A stretch of 64,000 nt of DNA from Rusavskia elegans. Its lineage: Eukaryota; Ascomycota; Lecanoromycetes; Teloschistales; Teloschistaceae. Positions 37,393 through 47,819 of this stretch are shown one piece after another; the first letter of the stretch is position 1, and every line of letters starts with the position of its first letter. The position numbers and the translations under genes are program-made. The stretch spans positions 186,001 to 250,000 of the forward strand of contig SAUG01000052.1 in assembly GCA_011316305.1 (NCBI GenBank), in the 5' to 3' direction. The notes beneath the pieces were generated by a model. That model saw only the letters and a list, made by a program, of their open reading frames with translations, ran no database searches and was not told the origin of the DNA.

Positions 37393-37613
37393 GGAGAAAT
37401 GCGATTCAACCACTACACGACAGCATACGTAGAGTGTAAATCAGCGAAAAACTCCCCATATGCGGTAGAAAGCTTTCCAATAAAAAGGAAACGCCATTAC
37501 ACAGAAAAGGCGTTTTACATGGTGGGATATGGACTGGTATATCAGAATTGGGTCAGAGGAGGAAGTCACCTCAATTGGGATCGACAGCGGCGATAAGTAA
37601 TCTGACACTAAGA

Positions 37614-37626
37614 TTAGGGTTAGGGG
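37614..37626 (+). promoter_or_regulatory. telomere-type motif TTAGGGTTAGGGG
   Basis: Two adjacent TTAGGG units within the divergent promoter region. Such interstitial units can be bound by Tbf1/Taz1-like Myb factors in fungi; binding here is only inferred. Confidence 0.4.
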
Positions 37627-37653
37627 TCAGGGCATCAGATAGACCGAGGCGAT

Positions 37654-37887
37654 TCACATCGTCCTGTCGACAACTTCAAGTGAGCATGTCTTTTGGTCGT
37701 GCTTGGGGATTACCCGATATTTCTTGATGGGATGGGGGAATATTAGTTCAGCTGTCAGCAATAGCGATGTATCGCCTACCACCAACCGTCCTCTGAATTC
37801 CGTCACCGAGAATTGGAAGAGACGGCCATCAAAGTCATCATGGACTTTCTTTGACTCTAGGACTGCGCCCTCTGCCATCATCTGCAC
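37654..37887 (-). CDS. possible 77-residue protein (doubtful)
   Basis: An ATG-initiated minus-strand frame filling much of the ARG2/dehydrogenase gap. Its translation has reasonably protein-like composition (FDGRLFQFSVTEFRGRLVVG, ELIFPHPIKKYRVIPKHDQ) and no signal or membrane segment. I do not recognise it. It may be chance, or an exon of a small gene: its ATG follows a plausible TTAAGTGCAG acceptor. Listed because it is the only reasonable coding frame in this promoter region. Confidence 0.2.
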   Translation of the reverse strand: MQMMAEGAVLESKKVHDDFDGRLFQFSVTEFRGRLVVGDTSLLLTAELIFPHPIKKYRVIPKHDQKTCSLEVVDRTM

Positions 37888-37949
37888 TTAACATCTCTGG
37901 GTCTTCCTCAATTGCATAGGCAGTGGCACGAACATTCCAATCCCTTCAT

Positions 37950-38982
37950 ATGGAGCCCCTATCGTCGTCGCCAAGTTCGCTGCCTCCTGGCCGACCTGGA
38001 CCTCAGTTAGCATGGATAGGTCTGGGAAACATGGGACGAGTCTGTCCCCTTCTGCCTCCCCCTTCGTCCCTCCTCTCCTCAGCTAACCTTCCGCATCCAG
38101 GGCATGGTCAAGAACCTCCTCCGAAAAGCTCCCCTCGATACTCCCCTTATCATCTCCAACCGCAATGTTCAACGCGCCATCGACTTACAAGCCATCCTTG
38201 ACCCCGGAAAAGAGAAAACCGTCATCGCTCCCAACCTTATTGATGCCGTAAAAGCAGCAGATATCGTCTTCACCTGTCTCGGTGATGATGACGCTATGAA
38301 GCAAACTGCCAAACAGGTGTCCGACGCCTCTAATCTAGACGGCAAGCTCTTCGTTGATTGCTCGACCGTGCACCCAGACACCACCCATCACCTCGGCGAC
38401 GTCTTCACCAAAGCCCACGCCGAGTTCGTCGCTTGTCCCGTCTTCGGAGCACCAGCAGCAGCGGATGCAGGACAGTTGGTTTGTGTACTAGCTGGTCCCG
38501 AGGACTCGATTCGAAGGGTGCGGCCTTATTGCAGAGGCGTGATAGGGAAGGCCAATATAGAATTCAGTGGTCAGCCTTGTAGTAAGGCTACATTGCTCAA
38601 GATCATCGGCAACACCTTCATCCTCAACATGATCGAGGCGTTGGCGGAAGGGCATACGATTGCCGAAAAAAGTGGATCAGGAAACGATAATCTGCACCAA
38701 TTCATTGAAATTATGTTTCCAGGTCCTTATACCGCGTACTCTGGGCGAATGATGAGTGGGGATTATCACAAGCGAGAGGAGCCATTATTCGCAGTCGATT
38801 TAGCGAGAAAGGATGCGAAGCATGCGCATAGACTAGCGGAAGCCAGTGGGATGAGCTTGAAGGACGTGGAAGTTGCAGATGGCCATTTGAGCCATGTGCA
38901 AGAACATATGGGAAAGAAGGGTGATATTGCTGGCATATATGGGGCCGTGAGGAAGGAAAGCGGGTTGAAGTTCGAGAACTAG
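37950..38982 (+). CDS. NAD(P)-dependent 3-hydroxyisobutyrate dehydrogenase-like enzyme
   Basis: Two exons (37950-38039, 38101-38982) encode 323 residues. This is a beta-hydroxyacid dehydrogenase: an N-terminal Rossmann fold with the nucleotide loop AWIGLGNMGRGMVKNL (completed by splicing), then the substrate block VDCSTVHPDTTHHLGD, PVFGAPAAADAGQLVCVLAG, and the catalytic-Lys region CSKATLLKIIGNTFILNMIE. The C-terminal helical domain follows (AVDLARKDAKHAHRLAEASG). It lacks a clear mitochondrial presequence, so a cytosolic oxidoreductase of the wider family is as likely as the valine-pathway enzyme; the substrate is not known. The intron uses an unusual GTCTGT donor. Confidence 0.88.
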
Positions 38983-41900
38983 GCTTGGAGAGACAACAAT
39001 GCCTGGTGGATAATCACTTCAAGTCTGTGCCATATCGTGTCTCTGATACATATCACCTACCGTTGTTGTATCCATGTCATGAATCCTATGAAAGAAAATC
39101 ATGATGAGTGTCAGTATGAAGCTTCGTAGAGGGGATAAATTGCGAGGTCCGGCCTGGTGGATATCAGAAACTTTACGCATCACGCGTGCGGGAACCATGA
39201 CTGAAGCGTTCAATATACTGGGGGGTGATGCAAGATCGAATAAGGGGGGTCGCCGCCGGCTCTGCGAATTCTTACGGGCTGTAATACTCCAGGTCAAGAG
39301 CTGCATGCCAAAGTTGAGTCAAGTAAGGAAAGGTTGGTGCTTCAGTTATCGATGAATCCGAAGCGCTTTTTAGCACCTGTGCCTATGATTGAGCCGGGGA
39401 GGCTCATAATGAAAGCGCTCTCTCTAATCCCGGGTAAGAGCCAATGATCTTGCCCGAACCGCATCTTACAACGCTGCAAGCCTCATCTAATCATCCTAGA
39501 CAGGCTAATTCGTTATCGAAGGACTGAAGGCTTTCGGACATTGTTTCCTCATCTTCCGAGATAATCAGGATATGGCAAGGGGATAATTTTCTGCCAGCTC
39601 GTCGAAAACAGGGTGAACGACGGGACCGGGCGTGGAGCAACAAACGTGTGTCATGATAACACGGTCTGAGACGATACCTAACCCACGATTGTCTCCAGGG
39701 TCCGGGTATTCTCGAACTCCGCAAAAACGAGATATTGGCCAATAGTATGCAAAATCCTGCATATTACCTTGCGGGGTGATTTGGGGATAGGCGATTGCTG
39801 AAGGATCCTTCCGGAAGGAGACTCTGCAAGTGCCATGATTAGCTCTGGAGATGAGGGGCGGTATAATCTGGGCTTGCAGAAGGGCCAGTAGAAAGTGGCC
39901 CAACCAGGGTTTGCAAAGAAACAAGAACTTGGAATACCCTAGGTCAATAGTTGACCAAGGCATCGGGCAGACCCAAGAGAGAAATGACTTCAATGCCAGT
40001 GTGAAACCCAACGTCTTGGAGTGTAGGACGAACTCATGGTCAGTGCGTAGAGAGGTAACCGGCAAGTTGCTGTGTTGAGTTCAGACCAATAATGAACCAG
40101 AAAGACCTTCTAGTGGATCCGTGTCGAAGCCTTGGGTCTCTCCAGTGCAACCATCCCCTCGTGTTCGCAATCGTCTGGCCCAGTCCCGTGGGAACTCCTC
40201 GGGTCTGCCTGCTTCGAAATGCCTGTTTGATGAAAGGGAGAAAGACTTAGCGAAAGGCTGCTTCGAACTAGACAAGCCTCTAGCCCCAGACAGCGTGAAT
40301 GCCGTAAAACGTTACCCAACGAGGATCTGGGACCCGGGTCCAATGGAAGTATGGAACTATGCTGCAAGCTGATCCATGACTGCAGGAGATGGGCATGTCA
40401 GGTTGCCAAGCTTGCTGTGGCCAGTCGTACTGTATATTCCGCTTGAGTGTCAGAGTCATCAGAGGACAACATCCTAAGGCGTCCTAGATATCGTGGAGGC
40501 CGTTGATTATGGACAGTTGAAAGCAAACGCACGTAGCAAAGGTTTCCTCACTCCAGTCAGCGGAAAAGGGGGCTGGAGCAAGGGAGACGCGTGTATCCTG
40601 CAATTGGGCAGATCTCCCTATGGTCTAATGTCGCTGTGCGTATGATCAGCCCCGACCGTCCAACGAAGTCGAAATATGAGTTACAAATAACTCAGGGAAA
40701 TTGAAAAGCGCAGCTTTAGGTTGTTTCATGATTCGCAGCGACTTTGACTGTGTATCTAAACAGCTAGCGGCAGAGGCGGAAAGCTGCATGTCCAAGATAG
40801 ATAGCGAATGGAAGGTACATCCGCATATGAGTGGGCGTAGACAGCAATCCGGATGCATTTGAGATGGGGGTCCAGGGTGCCTGTTCGGTAGGCTCCCAGA
40901 GAATGATGGCTGAGCTGCATTGAGGGGAGATAGAAAGGACGACTGGTAGCTGCGAATTCCCATGCGGGTAGCCGTTGCAACTGGAGCAGGGTGAAGCGGG
41001 CGCAGATAGTGGAGCGCCGGATTTGCTGCCGTATGAGTAATTGTCATTATCAAGAGCCTTGCTTTGCAGAGCTACGAGAAGTCCAACAAAAGGCAATGAT
41101 CAACCAAGTGGAAAATAGGGTAGAGGAGCGACACATTATCAGACCATGGGCCTTAAGGCAGATGAGCGAAAGGGTTAGCAACAGCCGAGGCAGACAGGTA
41201 GTATGCAGTGAATAGAACTGGATGGTTGTAATGACGACGATGACTGTCTGCTCTCGAAGCCATGATGGTGGCGATGAGTAATAATGATCGGTGGTAGTTG
41301 CTGGGAGCGTGGTTGTGGTTGTGGTTATGGTTGTGGTTGTGGTTGTGTGAGAGGAGAAGGATGCCAAGGCGGGCCCAGCACTTTAATTCGTTCTAGAATT
41401 CTTTTTTGGAATTGCGGCTGAATGGAACATGCGACAGAGACGGACAGCACTCGCAAAATAATGTCATTGGGGAGGGAGGACCCACCAGCTGCACAACATC
41501 CTTCGTTCCTGCATCTGCTGACTGCATTACAATATCCAGGGATCGGCATTGATGCTCTCCAGGATTCGAATCCTTCAGGAAGTAGCAACGCTTGCCAACG
41601 TCACCAAGAGCAAGGCTGGAGCCATTCGACATCCGACGCCGCCAGTACTTTCCCAGATCAATTGCTTCACCCATCCGCTCAAGGTGGCCCATGGGAAGGC
41701 ATTCTGTCCATGTACCATACTGTACTAGCCCCCAATGCATAGTGTGATGGGCGCGGACCGGGATCAAGTTCGATGTATTAGTCTGAATACTACATCTATT
41801 ATCCACCACCACGATGATCATTATTATTGTACATACTACAACATACATGCAAGGGACCATGACGCTACGACAAGGTTCAGGGCGACGGATGGAGCCGTTT

Positions 41901-44170
41901 GCCCGTCACGGCGCATCCATCCACCTCAAGCGGCCGATGTCTACCGTCGACCTTAATTTCTCATCCATCCCGTCCGAATTCTTCAAACATCTGCAATTTC
42001 TCCGGATCCCACGTTCAGATCGCCGGATAGGCTATCCGAGCAGGATCAGTCACTGGCGGATCGTTGCTCGTTGCAGCACGATCTGCATCGACAGCGTCCG
42101 ACGTGCCCGTGCTACTACTGCATTGGCCCGGATCCCAGTCGTGTTCCTGCATCTCTTTTCATTCACCTCAGCGACGTTTGATCCCTTGAGCCGAGCAGGC
42201 ACTTTCTTCGTAGTCAGCCGATCGACGCTCCTATCTCTCGACAGTCGGACTCGCTCGGCGGAGTGCTCGCGACGGGGCATGGCTGGATAGCATCTCTGCT
42301 CTTGGTCTTGCCATTGCCCTGTTCCTCCCCCCCTGGAGTGCATGGTGGCGATGCAAGCTCCCAGCGGCAGACGAAGGAGCCTACTGATCGACGGAGGGAG
42401 TCGAAGGCGACCGGTATCTTCGCCTGGCTGTGTGAAGGGAAGGGCAACGGTCGAACAGCGCCCCTGGTCATTTCGTCTTCACGGATTCACATCCCCTGCT
42501 TGCTTGTGACTACGCCGCGTGCACTGGCGCTACCCTCGTCCAGTACCTTAGAGAGCTTAGCCCTCGAAGGCTGCTTCATAGCTCCATCCTTTCCGGATTC
42601 CGACGTCTGCTATTGGTCTTTCTATCTTCGTGCACAGCAGACCCTCTCTGGAGCAATCAACAGCTCGAGGACTTGACTACTAGTACTTGACACTCCTCCC
42701 CGTCTTTGCTTGCCCTTCCTTGCGTTGATCTGTTCCCGGGAGTCTGTCCCCATCCACACGATCGCCTCGATCGCATGTCTACGATCTTTATTACTTCAAC
42801 CTTAATATCCGCACGGCAATTCCCAGTATCAAGTATCATCTCACTCATCACCTCGGCTATCTCGCGACCGCTTTACCGACGCGCACACTGAACGCTTCGA
42901 GATGCTCTGCTGAGGTACTCATAGTCCGTCGACTGGCTATTCTACCTGGGCAAGAACAATAAGAACAAGAGAACCAGACGATTTCCGAGACTCCACGAGC
43001 CAACGGCGGTACTTGCGCCTCCGCCTTTCGACGACATACTGCTACCTCCTCGACCACATCTCAGATCTAGCGGTCGGCCCCACATCCCTCCTATCGTCGC
43101 GCTGCAACGGCCGAGCAGCGTGGGTGGTGTTTGTTTCTTGTCTGACTCGTCGCTAATGCCATCGCAACAACGACTACTGCCGACGCTTACCCTGCGAAGC
43201 TTGTGGCTGGTTGGCTGCGGTTGTTCCCGGACACACACACACCGGCTGCACCCATCTGGTTCGAGTCGAACAGGTGAATCACCCTCACCATCACCTACGT
43301 CTGCGATCCTCTGATTCCAGGCTTGTGGCTGGAAGGGTGGGCCAAATCGTGGTGAGTGGAGTCTTCCGTCAGTCGCCCCCTGTTTCTCCACACCAGAGTA
43401 CTCCGACATCCTTCGTCAACTTGCAGTCCACCTCGTTGCTTAGGTATGCGAGTATTAATTGGCGAAGTTAGTGGCCGCTTTTAGTTGAAGATCCGTCACT
43501 GGCAAAGCCGCTTGTCATTGAGTGAAGCGAAAAGTATCACGGCAAGCCTAAGCCCTAGGAAGTCGCAATCCGGGAAGCCTAAAGTGCCAGACTCGACTCT
43601 CGAGACGCTTCGCAAGCCCAGCTCTTCCTGCTCGCTTCTTTCCCACGGGACGCCTAAAGCGTTCGAGAAGGCCTCGAGCCTCTCTATCGGTGCTCCAGAG
43701 AGCAAAGACCATCTCAGCTCTTGGCCTCGATCAGCCAATGCGACCTCTTCCTGCTCCCATCCGAAATTCCACCAATGGGCAACGGCAGTGAGTACAAATC
43801 CTTTCATCTTACCCTTACCCTCACTACTGTGCATCTGGATTGCCATATCATCCGTCAATGTGCTGGATCGATGCATAACGGAACTTCCCAGAAACTTTGT
43901 TCTCGGAGAATTTTCACCCTGGCTGCTAGATCTGGCGTTTGTGTTCGTTCCCCCCCGTCTGTTGCTCGCGTGTGATCCCCCAAGCCTCTTCGAAGGAACA
44001 GGGACGAACGCCAATCATTGGGCATGGCCCGATGCACTGGAACACGGAGAAGGTGTGCCAGTCACTGGAGCCGAGGGTGTGTGTCTCGACCGTCCAGTGT
44101 TTCAGCCGGGACAACAATCGGCCAATGCGAGCGTGCCCTCTTACCGTTGGCAGATCTTACCCACCGTTCC
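38983..44170. other. 5.2-kb region with no convincing gene, upstream of vib-1
   Basis: The longest gene-free stretch in the window. The first half (39.0-41.4 kb) has scattered, mutually overlapping open frames on both strands, the longest a 166-codon minus-strand frame at 39565-40065 with no recognised motif. The second half (about 41.8-44.1 kb) is pyrimidine-rich on the plus strand with many ATGs and short open frames, including one of 237 codons at 43485-44198. That composition suits a very long promoter and 5' leader with upstream ORFs for vib-1. A GGTTGT repeat lies at 41311-41346. No tRNA or transposon recognised. Confidence 0.5.
41311..41346. repeat. hexanucleotide repeat (GGTTGT)x6, one variant unit
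   Basis: Six tandem GGTTGT units, the third reading GGTTAT. The complementary strand codes for a Thr-rich run in a short open frame, which is probably a consequence of the repeat and not a gene. Confidence 0.95.
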
Positions 44171-46804
44171 ATGGGGGATTGGGGTATCGATGTCATGATC
44201 GCTGGCTAACGCATCTCTAGCCTATTTTCACGCCTTCGAAGACACCGTCAAGACCGAGGGCGACGCTACGCTAGAGCAAATCGGTAGCTATGCAGGGCCG
44301 CTTCCCTTCATGGGTGACAGCCACCTTCGGCCTGACGGTTTCGGCCTATTGGACACCATGCTTATGCCCATGGCCTCCCCCAAATACTCCCACTTCAATG
44401 GCAGTCTGGAGGGCCCATCGTACGTGGAACATTTCCTTTTCCTGTTTGCCTTCCGTCCTTGGGACTCCTTGCGTCGTGTTGAGCCAGTCACATTAAGCTT
44501 CCGGTTTCAAATGTGCTCATGATGATCTTTCTTGGTCTTACCCCAGTTGCCTTGAGTCATTGCCTCGTTGCGGTTCCCACTGTCTCACCCCTTGCGCGGT
44601 TTTTGGACTTTGCTGTTACGGTCTTTTCATCCGCACTAGGACGGTGATGAGTATCGTACTCAGACTGGTGCCTCTTATAATTGGTATTACTTCTCTAGTC
44701 ATGCATTAGCCGTTCAGCTGGTTTCGCCGCCCCCGACCAGACTCGTGTCAAGACAGCCACGCGGCTGCTACTCCTGTATAGATGCTAACTTGCGAGGTAA
44801 AGTGTCAGAAATTTTCAATCCGGTCCTGCATTATCTACTACTTCGCTGGATTCTAGTTGCGGCTCCTCGTCAACTAGCCCTGGTTCAGCCTCATCCTCCT
44901 TCCTCTTCCCTCCCTCGACGACGTACTCGACCAATGGCTCGACTTTCATCCCACAATTCTCCCCAGTCACGTCAACAGGCTACACGCCACCGGTAAATTA
45001 TTCGCAACCGTACCCGCCTCTGGCGTACGACAATAGAGCACGAACTACTTCGATGTGAGTTGCCTTCTTGCATGCATATGCTTCTCATCTGTGCTCTGCC
45101 TCAAGGCGTGGCAGTCTCGTCGTCTGATGCTTTCGGACGATAAGTAGGCCCTTGTTGTCGGGAATGCCGCCACCCTCGCCATCCTTGGGAAACCACTCCG
45201 TGTCACCCTCAGCAAGAAAAGACTACGCTAATTCGGCCTCTCTCGACCCAAGATATGGATATGAACCCCATCCAGCCCTTCGCTACGCGACACACCCCTC
45301 CTCGTCGTCAGTATTGAGTGCTCCTAGAAGCTTCGAGTCGTCGTACAGAACCATGTCCACCTCCGCGAGTCTGCCTGGTTATGGGCCTGCTGTCCCGTCG
45401 CAGAGTGACACATCTCCTCTCTTACCTACCCAGACGACACAAAACAGCGTGCCCCCTTTCCAACCGACGAGGACCTTCGCCCACGGAATCTTTGCGGCCA
45501 ACGGGACACCGATACAGGTAGACATACAGGCCAAAATCGACAAGGGCTTCTTCAAGACGGATTCAGACTGGACTTGCTACAGGCGAAATTACTTCTCGGT
45601 GGCTTGTTCCTACACACTCAACCCTTACAACACCAAAATGGAGCCCTTTCACTTACGGGGAACGAGAGGGGACGGGAACCCCGTTGCCGTGCAATCGTTT
45701 GCTATCGGCATCAGCGCTAGGGTTGATGGTGAGGACGGAAAGCAGATAGAGCTGGTCCAACATACACCCAAGCGGGACAAGGGACCGACGGGCGCACCGG
45801 AAAAGACGAAACTGCTTCCACACACTGGCGCTTACAGCATATACTCCGAACATGTAGGCGGCCTCAGCCCCCGCTCGGGGCTATCGTCCGACTATGACAC
45901 GGCCTATGCGCCGACTTCACCGAGCAATCAACAAAGCCAAACCGTTGCAACATTCGAACGCATCCAATTTAAGAATGCCACGGCCAACAACGGTAAAAGG
46001 CGGGCCGCGCAGCAATACTTCCACATCGTGGTTGAGCTATTCGCCGAGACGCAAGGTACCCAGTCAGCAGAAGGGCAATGGACCAAGATTGCCTCCCGAA
46101 TATCTGCACCGATGGTCGTTCGAGGGCGTTCGCCGGGCCACTACGCAGACGACCGACGTGGCAGCACTACGAGCATGGGTCCTGGCGGTGGTTCTAGTGG
46201 CGATTCTGCCGGCAGCCAGCGAGATCCGCATTCTGGCTCATCCGGTGTTGGACGAAGCGGCGTTGCAGGAATGTTCAGTAACCCTCCGCGGCATGGCAAT
46301 AGTGGAGGCAGCGGCAACTACAAAGGCCATCACATATCTTCTGATCAGCTGCAGGCCGAGAACCTATCTGACCATTCGTCGACTTCGTCGGAATATGAGA
46401 ATGTCGAGATGCTGGGTTACGAGCGATCCGAGGAACCTGTGCTTACACCCGAGGAAGAAGACAACATTGAGAACCACGAGGGCTATCAGTACTACCCTTC
46501 CACCTTACTCGAGGCCCCTGCTATCAGCAACATACCACGTCCATTGTTCCCGTCTGGGCCCCACAACTTGCTCCGCCTAGGCCCGACAGCCATGCCGTCC
46601 CAGCAAGAGACGATACATGGCAACTCATTAACACCGTCGAGCGATGGGCTAGTCGGCGTGGGACGACTGCTTGGGTCGGACATCGGGCCTCCGAGCTATG
46701 CAACGCCTCATGCGTGCAGGAGCAGCATGGCGGCCCGTAGCTGCAGGCGATTCCAAGCAGTCGATACGAGCAGGGGCTACTATCCCGAAACGCCGGCACT
46801 CTGA
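44171..46804 (+). CDS. vib-1: NDT80/PhoG-fold transcription factor VIB-1 / XprG
   Basis: Four exons are inferred (44171-44183, 44221-44419, 44809-45054, 45148-46804), giving 704 residues. VIB-1/XprG is a p53-like NDT80-fold regulator controlling extracellular proteases, starvation response and heterokaryon-incompatibility genes. Exon 2 is highly characteristic (EGDATLEQIGSYAGPLPFMG, LDTMLMPMASPKYSHFNG). The DNA-binding domain spans roughly residues 260-480: TRTFAHGIFAANGTPIQVD, KIDKGFFKTDSDWTCYRRNY, FSVACSYTLNP and RAAQQYFHIVVELFAE. The tail is Ser/Gly-rich. Weak points: intron 1 would be only 37 bp (so the start is uncertain), intron 2 is 389 bp, and near the C-terminus another frame looks more protein-like than the annotated one. 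Confidence 0.85.
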
Positions 46805-47819
46805 AGACGACGTTCGGATTCTGCCTACAGGCATAGAAGGGGGACCTTTGTTTTTGGAGGAGCCTTTGCCATATCGATTTGACTTTGAGTTCACCCTTTA
46901 CCTCTCCATCTCCTTGGCATCTCTCTCTCACCTTTGTTACCTTGGCGGACAGGCGCGGGGCGCTTCATTTCGTTTCGGTCTTTGCATCAAGATCTTTGTT
47001 TCTTTTGGTCCTAAACATATTGGGTTTGAAGCTGGAATGTGTAACGGTGGGTATGGGTCATGGACTGGGACATTGTTGCGGCGCTTTACGACTGTCGGAT
47101 CAAGGGTGGGAGATGATGCACAAGGTGATACCTAGCATCAGGCGCTAGATAGGACTGCAAAGTGGGCAAAAGCATCGTTGTTGTAGGAGCAAACGATGTA
47201 GCTATGTAATCATGGGCTCCATGTTGGACGATTTCCCAGTACCGGTCTCTCGCAGAACAACAATGGCTGGGGTACTGGCTGTCATGTGTACAAGATACAT
47301 CATGCCTCCAGTCCGGATTGTTGTTGGATACCACCAGGTACAGAAGTGACCTCGGGACGTTGTCGTTGTGTTAGGCGCCACGAGAAGCCTACCCCTGGTT
47401 GTGTATTCATCCGTCAGTCAATCAATATCGGATGACACTGGTAACAGCATCGATCTCGTCGCTGAATCTGTAAGGCCAGAGGTGCATCGTTGTGAATCAA
47501 GCTTGTCTACCCCGTATGCATTCAATGTACTTTGTATTTATCCTTAGGAGAAGCCCCTCAGTGCGTCATCGTCAGATCGATTCCCACACCCAAATCGACT
47601 TCCCGAGACTTCCATTGTCACTTGAACAGCACGTCCTCACTCCCGGCTTGGTAAATCTGGTGAGCTACGCATACTTCTTTCTTCATGGCAGTCGACTGAA
47701 AGCGGTTTGAATCTCTGAATGTGATCTTTGCGTCGAGACGCAGGACAACTGGACTTTGCCGAACTCACTCGCAATCAAGTAAAGATTAATCCATCAATCG
47801 GAGATAATTCTGACCTATC
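46805..47819. other. 1-kb intergenic after vib-1
   Basis: The first 330 bp stay open in a second frame that may be the true vib-1 C-terminus. The rest shows no gene and should contain the promoter of the next gene. Confidence 0.45.

Larger units (their letters stand above)
37393..37949. promoter_or_regulatory. divergent promoter region ARG2 / dehydrogenase gene
   Basis: 557 bp containing a TTAGGG pair and a possible short minus-strand gene (both listed separately). I found no clear TGACTCA site for the general amino-acid control factor Cpc1/Gcn4. Confidence 0.4.

Noticed and set aside
37153..37700. Arginine attenuator peptide uORF near ARG2
   Set aside because: That uORF belongs to the carbamoyl-phosphate synthase small subunit gene (Neurospora arg-2), not to N-acetylglutamate synthase; no matching short ORF seen.
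39565..40065. 166-codon minus-strand frame
   Set aside because: No ATG at the 5' end, no recognisable motif and unremarkable composition; kept only as part of the gene-poor region.
41050..41367. Thr-rich minus-strand frame beginning MASFSSHTTTTTT
   Set aside because: The Thr run is produced by the GGTTGT repeat; nothing else supports a gene.
41560..41580. GATTCGAATCC, resembling a tRNA B box
   Set aside because: The flanking sequence on either strand does not fold into a tRNA: no proper A box, the acceptor ends pair poorly and the spacing (about 59 nt) is too short.
43250..43275. GGTTCGAGTCGAAC, B-box-like
   Set aside because: It is an imperfect hairpin with no A box or acceptor stem; not a tRNA.
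43485..44198. 237-codon plus-strand frame before vib-1
   Set aside because: Ser/Pro-rich without family resemblance, begins in pyrimidine-rich DNA, and overlaps the likely vib-1 start; more likely leader sequence.
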